From Metellina segmentata (taxonomy: Eukaryota > Arthropoda > Arachnida > Araneae > Tetragnathidae), in assembly GCA_947359465.1 (NCBI GenBank), contig OX375872.1, positions 5,523,741-5,587,740 of the forward strand: a stretch of DNA of 64,000 bases, in the 5' to 3' direction. Below, in pieces: positions 55,690-64,000 of this stretch; position 1 is the stretch's first letter; every line of letters starts with the position of its first letter. Made by a program: the position numbers and the translations under genes. The notes beneath the pieces are model-generated. The model was not told where the DNA came from. It saw only the letters and a program-made list of their open reading frames with translations, and did no database searches.

Positions 55690-56862
55690 CAAAACCGTGT
55701 TTCTGAAATCAGAGCTTTGACTTCCAAAAACTGGAGACACGTGCCTGGTTCGTTCAACCCTGCCGATCTTCCAAGTAGAGGTTGTTCGGTGAAGAAATTA
55801 ATGCAGTCTAAATGGTGAGAGGGCCCTGACTGGCTACATTTACCTGCTGAGCAATGGCCTTCCTCAGATTTAGTCGTCAATGAAGATGAGGTACTGAAGG
55901 AACGAAAGAAAACTATTGTGTCCTCTCCAACTGCCTGTTTGAGTGCTCACACCATCGAAAACATGAATATAGAAGAGTCTGATTGGTACTATCGTTACTT
56001 TTCACAGTATGAGAAAATTATACGTATGATCGGCTGGATATTGAGATTTTTGAGAAATTGTAGAAAACCAAAAGAGCTGAGAAAACGTGGTATTCTGGAT
56101 GCCGAGGACTTTGCAGAAGCGGAGAAATTAGTAATAAAGATCATTCAAAGCGAAGCATTCGTTGACGAGAAGAACGAGAAATTGAAAACTTTAAAAGTTT
56201 ATAAAGATGAGGATGGTGTCATCAGGTTGAAAACAAAGATTGAATATCGCGAAGACAGCCATTCTTTTAAAAGCCCTGTAGTTCTTCCTTCTCAACATCA
56301 CGTTGTGAAACTTTTATTAGTTTCCTTTCACAAAAGACACGGTCATGTGGGGACTCAAATGCTACTTAACCTGCTGAGAGAACACTTCCAGATCTTAAAT
56401 GGCCGAAAAACTGTGCGATCGATCATCTCAAAATGTGTTATCTGCAAGAGGCATTCCGAAAGAAATTTAGAAGCAGACCCAGCCCCCATCACCAAAGATC
56501 GAATTGGAGACACTGCAGTATTTGAAATTGTAGGAATAGACTTGGCCGGCCCATTATATTTGAAAGACAAAAAGAAGACTTGGATTTGTTTTTTCACATG
56601 CGCAGTGTACAGAGCAGTACATCTTGAGCTGCTTTCAGACATTTCTACTGACACCTTTTTGTTGGCCCTGCGTAGATTTGTGGTACGAAGAGGTAGATGC
56701 TCAATAATCTACTGTGACAATGGAACGAACTTTGTTGGTGCGGCTAATTTGCTGAATTCTTTGGACTGGGACCTGATCGTCGAGAACGGATCGGTAAATC
56801 GCATTCAGTGGAAATTTAACCCCCCTACTGCCTCCTGGTGGGAGGTTAGTGGGAGAGGTTGA
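55690..56862 (+). pseudogene. BEL/Pao RNase H end and integrase
   Basis: The frame resumes near 55690 with the '[14 protein letters not shown]' segment of the RNase H end, passes a TGA at 55816-55818, and continues to 56862. The integrase zinc domain has HVGTQMLLNLLREHFQILNG and CVICKRH (H-H-C-C). The catalytic domain has VGIDLAGPLYL (first Asp) and YCDNGTNFVGA (second Asp). The third acidic residue lies at the frame break near 56845-56862, where a short extra segment resembling an imperfect local duplication is present. Confidence 0.85.
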
Positions 56863-57542
56863 TTCGAGTTATGAAAGATGTGCTAAAGAGAGTGATTGGT
56901 CGTGCCTGTTTGTCATATGAGGAGATGATCACGGTTTTATGCGACTGTGAGTCGATTATTAACTCATGACCTCTCACCTATATTTCAGAAACAGATTCAG
57001 ATTTTGTTCCACTGTCGCCGTCATTATTCCTGCAAGACATCAAAGAAGTTGGAGTGCCCGATTGTGATGCAGCGGACCACAAAAGCCTAAATAAAAGGAT
57101 AACATATCGTCTTGCATTGCAAAAAGACCTTAGGAGAAGATTCAGGTCTGAGTATTTAGGTTCGTTGGTTCAAAGGCCTAAACAGCAAAAGTGGTCTACT
57201 ATTTCTGTTGGTGATGTTGTTCTTGTAGGAGACGATAATCAGAAGCGTATCAACTGGCCTCTGGGACGTGTAACAGAAATTATCCCGGGAATAGACGGAA
57301 TTACAAGGCTCTTGAGACTTAAAACGGAACGTGGAGAAATTCTCAGACCAATTCAACGGCTGTTTCCGTTGGAGATCACTTGTGATATGGTTGAGGATGT
57401 CAAAGCTAAAGTGCAACGTGAGCAAGTTCCTCCATCCGATTTGTCGCAGATACAAGCAGTAGACTCTGAAGGTCCTATTTCACAAACTGTAAGAACTCGG
57501 GCTGGAAGACTCGTCCATGGACCAAAGAGACTCGATTTGTGA
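56863..57542 (+). pseudogene. BEL/Pao integrase C-terminal (DUF5641-like)
   Basis: Continues in another frame, with TGA at 56967-56969, then an open stretch 57054-57542 with VGDVVLVGDDNQKRINWPLG and RVTEIIPGIDGITRLLRLKT. This is the DUF5641-like tail typical of BEL integrases ('G.VVL..D.....WPL.RV...HPG.DG..R.V.V'). It ends 40 bp before the 3' LTR. Confidence 0.85.
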
Positions 57543-57582
57543 CTTGTTGAGTTGCGAACTCTCCCAACTCAAGGTAGGAGGA

Positions 57583-57698
57583 TGTAAGAAACTGACTGCT
57601 TTCGAGAGTATACTTTAATTGTAACTTTAAGAAACCTCTATGTGGCAACAGTAGGATGAGTTATCGTTTTTGGTTCGTAGTTTTAGAATGTTATGCTT
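57583..57698 (+). repeat. BEL/Pao 3' LTR, truncated
   Basis: Matches the first 116 bp of the 5' LTR with three substitutions, then diverges at ttatgctt. The remaining 164 bp are missing, so no target duplication can be read. Confidence 0.85.
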
Positions 57699-58215
57699 AG
57701 GAAGTATGTAACATTTTTAATTCTGAAACATTTTAAAGCAGAAGTAGAGAAGATGTGCTGTGTATAAGTTTTACCAGAACATCTCTGCAAAGAGAATATG
57801 TTCTCTCACCCTTAAGGAATTTAGACTTGTAATAATTATTTAAGGATAGTCTTGAATTTCACTAAACCCTACTAATTCAAACCCCCCGTTCATCCGAGTT
57901 TGATTAGTCCAAACCATCTATTTTTAAAATATGTGATACAAAATTTTGTAAATCAATGAGAACATATTACAATTATTGAAAAAAAACATCATTGGTAAGA
58001 ATGCACATACATTCAGATTTTTATACTATCATTAAATTGAAAATAATAGAAAACTAGTCACTAGAACTTCATGAACTGTAACATTTGGACAAAATTAATC
58101 AGTTTTTGCTGTGATAAATACATATAAACATTTTCCTAGTTGGTTCTTCAAAAAACATATTCTAAGTTAAACATAAAAAAATCAAGTGAATAAAAATTTC
58201 ATATTTGTATGCATT
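57699..58215. other. No gene seen
   Basis: AT-rich spacer downstream of the BEL element. Confidence 0.45.
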
Positions 58216-59425
58216 TACGTATATTTCCGTGTATAAGCAGAGAATTTTTGGAACTTTTCCTAAAGCTAAAGTGTGCATGTGTGTATGGGGGGGGGGGGCG
58301 CCTTATATACGGATAAACTAATTTCGCAAAAAACTAAGGTAGATTTACGGTAGCCGGGCGCAAGCGATAAATCGCTAACTATCGCCCAATATAGCACACA
58401 AAATAAAAATTGAATACCCTTAATTAATTAGCAAATAAAAATAAATATTGTAAAGGGAACATTTTTTGATACAGCTGTTGGATTCCGATCTCCATACGGT
58501 GGCAGCAACTTCGAATTCTCTACGAGCGATTAACGGTTTTTATAGCATCTCCAACGGGTGAAGGAAAAGCAACCCTACTTTTTTTACATCGTGCCATCCG
58601 AATCCGACAGATTTTCTTATTTTTAAAGTCTCTGAACTTACATTTTGAATGCAGCCTTTAAGCAAAAATAGAAAAAGAAGTCATAAATCCTTCAAATTCC
58701 GTGTCTGAATCCGAGTTTCCGAATAGTTCGTAAAATTCGTCTTCACTCATTGGGATGTCCTGATGCGTATCATCATGAGTTCCAATACCCTTTCCGTACT
58801 AGAATTGATATGTTCTTCACACACATAATCGTCCTCGCTGCCAAGGGTCAATGAGCCCGCTCCCCCCTTTGAAACTTCATGTTCCGCACATGTTTTAGGC
58901 TGCATGGCGAAGAAAAGTGGCACTGATAAAAAAAATTCCCAAGCCCCAGTCGCTCCCCTTGACCATTGTTGAAATGATCATCTGTCAATCACCCAGTCAG
59001 AGGTCAGGCATCAGGTGCGGGACACTGGGAAATATCATTAGCGGTCATTTAGACCCTACCCGAGTTTTATTTAAGAGCCATAATGAATCCCCTCCCTTTT
59101 GAATCCTAATGTCCCGTATATCATCACTTGTGAATCACCCCGTCGGAGTTCGGATATCAGGAGCTGGACGGCTGGACCGTCTGTTTACTGGGGAAAATCA
59201 TTAGCAGGTTAAAACTATCATCGTTGGCGAGTGGCTTTACTTTCTTTTTACCACTCGTTTTACTTTCTTTTACTTACCTCCTGGCTTTATGTTTAAGCGT
59301 CACAATTTTTTTTAAATTTTATTTTCGGCGAAAATACAGGTTTTTAATTTTGGGTAAATTTTTGAAGAAAAACCGCACCCTTGGTTTGTACACGAATCGG
59401 CTTATATTCGGCAATATACGGTGTT
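58215..59425 (-). mobile_element. Possible pogo/Tigger-like relic
   Basis: cgtatatttccgtgtataagc near 58217 pairs imperfectly with ggcttatattcggcaatatacgg near 59399-59421. On the minus strand at 58760-58860 a frame contains 'LGSEDDYVCEEH', like the acidic 'LDGSEDD' tail of Tigger-type transposases. A direct repeat (about 58975-59045 and 59120-59210, 'atcac.cagtc.gagtTcgg..atcagg') lies inside. No DDE domain is readable. Confidence 0.4.
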
Positions 59426-59710
59426 TATATGATGAGTGCAAATTTTTTTTTTATTTTTATATAATCTAGTTTAAATAACTATAAAGCTTTAAACTCCGAT
59501 TGCTCTTCATTAACAAATTTGACTCTCTTTTATGACAAACTGAATGGGGGGGTTGAACCCCAAACTCCACCTGGTTACGCCTATGAACTTATGTACTATT
59601 ATTTCATTGATTACATTTATTTATTACACAAGTAAAACATTATTTAAAATTAAGTTATGAATAGTTTGAGTAGTTATTAATATTGGATTAATTTGTGAAA
59701 AACTCTCTCA

Positions 59711-59711
59711 T

Positions 59712-59741
<30 letters not shown>
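59711..59741. repeat. (TA)n(TG)n microsatellite
   Basis: A TA run passes into a TG run that abuts the second gypsy LTR, mirroring the TA tract at copy 1. Confidence 0.9.
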
Positions 59742-59745
<4 letters not shown>

Positions 59746-60144
59746 ACGACTTTCTAGAAGTCTCACTACTTAGTTCTCGTAAAATACGAGCAGGACAGAG
59801 AGCAATGAAAAAGACGTCTTTATTAGACCACAGTCAAGGTTTGAGTGCTTCAAGAGATGGCGCAGCAAGTTACAAGCTGCGTATCAACAAATTAATTATT
59901 CCATGATCAGCAATACTCAGACAGATTTCATTACCTTATATGGTATCATTTGATGGGACATTTTATAGTAAATAGATGGGTACAGATGTATCACTGCGTG
60001 GGAAGATGAATTTAGCTTAGCTTGCAAAAATTAATTATTTCTGATGAAGTGGGATGCGAAACGTAAAAGGCACGTGAAAAAAATACTCGGAGGCGCCGGC
60101 CAATGTCGAAGCAATTTTCTCACGAATCATTTTTTAATGTTACA
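59742..60144 (-). repeat. Gypsy 3' LTR, copy 2
   Basis: 403 bp, TG...CA, same family as 15498-15901 but with more differences (for example ctcgtaaaatacgag). Confidence 0.85.
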
Positions 60145-61884
60145 TCCCCCTTCCCAAGAAGACTACATCCTATGCGTCGATAGGGTGTAGGACATCTAGG
60201 AAGAAGCTGTTAATGAAAACCTAAAATTTGGAATAAACTAGCAACCCAAATCTTCTATCTACCCACTTGCTATCCATCTATTGACATACAAGCTAACATA
60301 AAAACACTTTTAACCTTTATGACTCTTTATCTCAGTCATGATAAAGAGTATAAACGCAATAAACAATTAGAATATAGGATCCATAAAAATCAAATAAAAC
60401 ACAATAAATTGTAATCATAATAGAATTATCAATGAGCATCAATACCACACTAGTTCACAATCATACCAAATCAAATACTGTACAAATAATACAACCAGTT
60501 TCCAGAGAATTGTGTTCTGAAAAACTAACCTAATGAAAATGAAATAATAAAAACCAATAATACTATAAACAGGATATTATAATAATCGTATAATAAAAAC
60601 CATAATAATTCCAAATACTTCTATAATACATTAACTTGTGTGACCAGTACGGACTTCAGAATATTAGGGACCCAGGGGCTTACCCTAATCTCTTCATTTA
60701 TCTACTGTCGCGAACAAGTTTCAAAAAACCCAACATGAAACTACAACAGTTCTTGTAAATCATAAATTGATTATCACTGTAATTTAATTCTATAGAAGTC
60801 ATAAGTAAGTAGCGCTGCTATAATCCAGGGGATTTAGGATGCATCAACAAATTTCTCCAAGTCCTTTTTAGTTTTATATTTACTCATAATAAACAAAGTA
60901 CAATTTCACAAATTCCGTTCAATTATTTCTACATAGTAAATAACCCTGAATATTATCTGCGACTCTCTGCGTCTATTTATTTCTAACATACATTTCACTT
61001 CCTTCAAGTATTAAGTACACATAAACAAATCTACTCATCCTTATATTCTTCATTCGCTTTTCAACCTACAAATACAAAACAATTCTCCGATGTGATCACT
61101 TATTTATTTATTTTCTGCTCCATTTCAGGATACTTGCAAGATAAAAACACAAAATACAATAACTTTTCAACAAAATCTCTTAAATTTCTCTTGGTGCATG
61201 AATCTAGATGAATATATCTTTACTTAATTCCAATTAATTTATCAGAGTAATGTTTTCTCGTGATAATAATTGTATGTTTAAGCTGTTAATAGAAAATATG
61301 AAACCTTTATATGTGAAAGAGTACAACTCTCCTTCAATATCCAATTCCATACAAAAAAAAATAACAAAAAAAATAATAATAAACAAGTTTAAAATTCATC
61401 ACAGATTTCATGCTGCCAAAGTTCCATTCTAATTCGTCCAATATCAAAACTGTTTTTTTTTTTTTTTTGAAAATATGTGCCGAAAGGAGAGTACAAGAGA
61501 TGCGAGATCTGTGTTTAGGTCAATTTCTGCAAATCCAGGTAAAATTTCCTGTATAGCGAAATGACTTTCAAAATTTTCAGTCAACGGGGTGTAATCCTCA
61601 CTTGCTGTAATTGTTGTAGAAGCTCAACATCTCCAGCACTTCCCTCTGACACATAAACAGTATTAATACTCTTAATAATTTCACTATAATGTTTATTATA
61701 ATTCCTATAAAAATATCTCGTTTCTATCACATCATAATTCTCACTATCTGTCATAACATTATAACTTTATTTTTATTTTCTTAATTTCTCCTATTTTGGC
61801 ACTTACTTCTATGATTTTGATTACATCTGATCGTCCATTGATTTGCCACACCACCTTCAACTGTTCACCCCCCATTTCTCTATA

Positions 61885-62330
61885 TTATAAAGACCTGACA
61901 AAAGACTCGCTTATTATAGTCACATTGCTGCCAGTGTCAATGAGTCCCAGTAAGTATTGTCCAGTATCTTGAAAACACATCTCGATGACAAGAAATCCGT
62001 TTCCGGAACAGTGTATACTGGTGGGGGGCCCTACACGAAATCGCTTTATGCAATCTCCTGCAAAGTGGCTCTGCAGAGCTCGGTTGTAGCAAGCCGCTGT
62101 GGGTCGTGGTGGTGGTAGCACTCTATGGGTTTGGCTAGGTAGATGAGGAACCCATCGTCTTGGTCTCCAAGGTAGAAGAGGTTGTGGTCTCCAACTCCAT
62201 GGTTGCTGTAATCCAGCCCTTGGTGGGAAGGCAGGGGTCGGTAGTCTCTAAGGTGAGGAACTCCAAGAACATCGACTCTTTCCGCCTGCGACCTTTGTGG
62301 CCAGGTTTCCGAAGCGAGGTAGACGAAGCA
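61885..62330 (-). pseudogene. Gypsy gag zinc knuckle and protease, copy 2
   Basis: The frame reads ACYNRALQSHFAGDCIKRF then 'MCFQDTGQYLLGLIDTGSNV' and TIISESFVRSL. Knuckle and protease are contiguous here, showing the family's native arrangement. The second Cys of the knuckle is Arg. Truncated upstream at about 62330. Confidence 0.7.
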
Positions 62331-62336
62331 GTATAA

Positions 62337-62771
62337 ATAATTACATAGCGGAACTCAGAGCACTTGCAATCAATTGTGACTATGATAATAATCTGTTGAA
62401 TATTAAGCGGCTTAAAAGATAAGCTAATTTCAGATAGGTTATTTGAAGAGGACAATATCGAGGTCTAGAGAAAACTTTGCAAATTGGTTTAGCTATGGAA
62501 AAGGCAATTAGAGGAGCAAATGATGTTATGTTCTTCTAGAATCAATGTAATAAATGTAGGTAAAAAAATACAATACTCATTACATGAAAACAAACAAAAA
62601 ACAAAATTTTGCGGTGTACAGGTACAAACCATAATAAACAAAACCGTAAATTTATTTCTAGTAACTGCAATTTTTGTTCGAAGTTCGGGCAATCCAAAAG
62701 GTATGTTTTTCAGCAAAGAAAGAAAATGCCACATCTGTAAAACAAAAACAGGTAAATTTAAATTAGGTTAA
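62337..62771 (+). pseudogene. Third gypsy element: gag C-terminal part
   Basis: Plus-strand fragments 'YIAELRALAINCDYDNNLL', 'LKDKLISDRLFEEDNIE' and, after breaks, 'FFSKERKCHICKTKTGKF' match the gag of invertebrate gypsy elements ('F...LR.L...C.FG....E.LRDR.V.G..') and a zinc-knuckle region. It runs head-to-head with gypsy copy 2. Confidence 0.6.
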
Positions 62772-62890
62772 ATTAGGCAAAACCAAAACCAAGTTCCGTT
62801 GTATGAATTGAATTCTGATGAATGTACATTGCGTGAGGAAAAACCGAAACGACCCCCAATAATGATCAGTTTAAAAATTGAGAGTAAAAA

Positions 62891-63472
62891 TTGTGTTATG
62901 TAATTAGATACGGGCAAGCGGTAAGCGTAATGAGTATAAGAAACTTCAGGGAAATTTCAACTAAGAGAATTCAATCTACTAACTTAGTTTTTCGAACTTA
63001 TAAAGGTGACTCATTGGTACCCATGGGATATGTCACTGTAAAAGTAGAATATAAAAATCAAATTTTTAATTTAAACTTGTATATTGTAAAGGAAAATTTG
63101 GATTCAATTCGAGGTCGCAAATGGCTTTATAAGATAAATCTCGATTGTAATGCGATAAAAACATTAAAAGTGGAAACTAAACTAAACTTAAATAAACATT
63201 GTGAGGAATATAAAGAAATTTTTGATAACAAATTTGGGGAAATAAACGACCATGAAGTTAAATTGGAGCTGAAATCAGATGTCAAACCAATGTTTTGTAG
63301 GTTTAGAACATTACCCTTTGCTCTAAAAAGTCGAATCGAAAGACTAGAAAAAGAGGGCATTATAGACGGTGTTAAGGTATTTATGAATAATGCGAGAATC
63401 ACCAGAGTTGACGAAAGTTCACATTGTAAAGCTTTGGAAATATTTTCAAAAAGTGTAAAGAACATGGCCTAA
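62891..63472 (+). pseudogene. Third gypsy element: protease end and RT start, internally deleted
   Basis: The frame has protease-like 'VRYGQAVSVMS' (the catalytic triad region is altered), then 'LNLYIVKENLDSIRGRKWL', then 'KLELKSDVKPMFCRFRTLPF' and ALKSRIERLEKEGIIDGVK, the N-terminal RT segment. Directly after, at about 63380, it jumps to 'HCKALEIFSK', which normally lies after the YVDD catalytic core, so the RT palm is deleted. Confidence 0.75.
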
Positions 63473-63650
63473 AACTCAATTTAAGTAAAAGTGAGTTTTC
63501 TCAAAATGAGATGAATTTTTTGGGACATAAAACTGATTCTGATGAATTACACAAAACTGATGAAAACATTTCTGCTATTGTTAAGGCCCCGGCACATAAG
63601 ATGTACAGGAGGTAAATAGTTTTTCGGGATTTGTAAATTTTTATTTTAAA
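63455..63650 (+). pseudogene. Third gypsy element: RT thumb remnant
   Basis: In another frame, 'KLNLSKSEFSQNEMNFLGHK' follows the deletion, the 'GL.L...KC.F....V.FLGH' motif. Stops follow, and the remainder to 64000 is unreadable. Confidence 0.65.
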
Positions 63651-64000
63651 TTTCTGGAAGTGAATGATTTCTCTCTTACTTCTCAAGTTATCGATATATT
63701 ACGAGAATGCTGGACGGATATTGTCATTTCTGTCTAACTCTCAAAGGCCTAAGCATGATCGGTTGTTGTTAATTTGAGTGTCGAATTCACTATCTTTGGA
63801 ACTCTGAAGTAATGATGCTTACAAATTTGAAGCATTTTTAAAAACCTGAAGTAACATAAGAAGCTTATACGTTTTTCTTAAAAGAGTACTGTTATTTACA
63901 CTTTGGATCCCACTTTGTGTTCAATAGCTTTGATCGAAAAAAGGTTGCATAAGAAACTGAACTTGTGGACTGAAGTTATGTTCCCCACTACAGATCGCTC
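63651..64000. other. Decayed retroelement sequence, no readable domain
   Basis: Probably downstream pol of the third gypsy element; too many stops to assign. The element continues or ends beyond the window. Confidence 0.35.

Larger units (their letters stand above)
51897..57698 (+). mobile_element. BEL/Pao LTR retrotransposon, near full length, inactivated
   Basis: 5' LTR 51897-52176, primer site, gag, pol with protease, reverse transcriptase, RNase H and integrase, polypurine tract (aaggtaggagga, 57571-57582), and a 3' LTR cut off after 116 bp. The 116 bp shared by the LTRs differ at three positions. The element carries in-frame stops in gag and integrase and three frame breaks, so it cannot move alone. 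Gene order (PR-RT-RH-IN) fits the family. Confidence 0.95.
59742..62335 (-). mobile_element. Gypsy-type LTR element lacking pol, copy 2 (5' truncated)
   Basis: LTR 59742-60144, purine tract (sense cttgggaaggggga, 60145-60160) and internal sequence collinear with copy 1 through gag/protease remnants, ending abruptly near 62335 in a third retroelement. The 5' LTR is missing. It lacks the 2.1-kb DNA transposon that copy 1 carries, giving the empty site. Confidence 0.8.

Overview
This is repeat-dominated, AT-rich animal DNA, almost certainly from an arthropod and probably an arachnid. The grounds are BEL/Pao, gypsy, copia, CR1-like, RNase H-bearing LINE, hAT, piggyBac, Tc1, Helitron and tRNA-SINE sequences packed together, plus a SINE type that I remember from spider genomes (recollection, not a search). 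There are no operons, rRNA genes or CRISPR arrays.

The only host gene I can support is on the minus strand: five collinear, phase-compatible exons (46082-46180, 45368-45445, 29250-29297, 25960-26046, 10073-10155) and one possible microexon (46460-46484). Together they encode the N-terminal helical domain of a cyclase-associated protein (CAP/capulet), an actin-recycling factor. Introns of up to about 16 kb hold most of the transposons in the window. The C-terminal half of the gene would lie left of base 1; the start was not found.

Region 1-10 kb: remnants of a piggyBac element with TTAA ends, holding an old repeat (copy at 30.3-32.4 kb), a solo-LTR-like unit, a small MITE, and a SINE split by a hAT element. 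These are followed by a second hAT relic and a copia relic split by a deleted piggyBac. Region 12-24 kb: an RNase H-type LINE split by a four-level nest: LINE, then a hAT-like repeat, then a gypsy-type element, then a 2.1-kb DNA element with 4-bp target duplication that itself holds a 190-bp perfect palindrome. The deepest insertion is proven by an empty site in a second gypsy copy at 61.65 kb.

Region 24-46 kb: Helitron ends, a Tc1 relic, a two-copy composite transposon (12.1-13.2 and 33.7-36.3 kb), PIF/Harbinger-like MITEs, and a CR1-like LINE. Region 47-51 kb: a second nest of four elements, each with readable target duplications, next to a THAP-domain exon. Region 51.9-57.7 kb: a nearly complete but broken BEL/Pao retrotransposon. 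Region 58-64 kb: a possible pogo-like relic, the second gypsy copy, and an internally deleted third gypsy element cut by the window end.

No new defence or metabolic system is visible. The most promising undescribed material is the DNA element at 17414-19500, the pol-less gypsy family, the nested terminal-inverted-repeat elements at 47.7-50.9 kb, and the composite E/D element.
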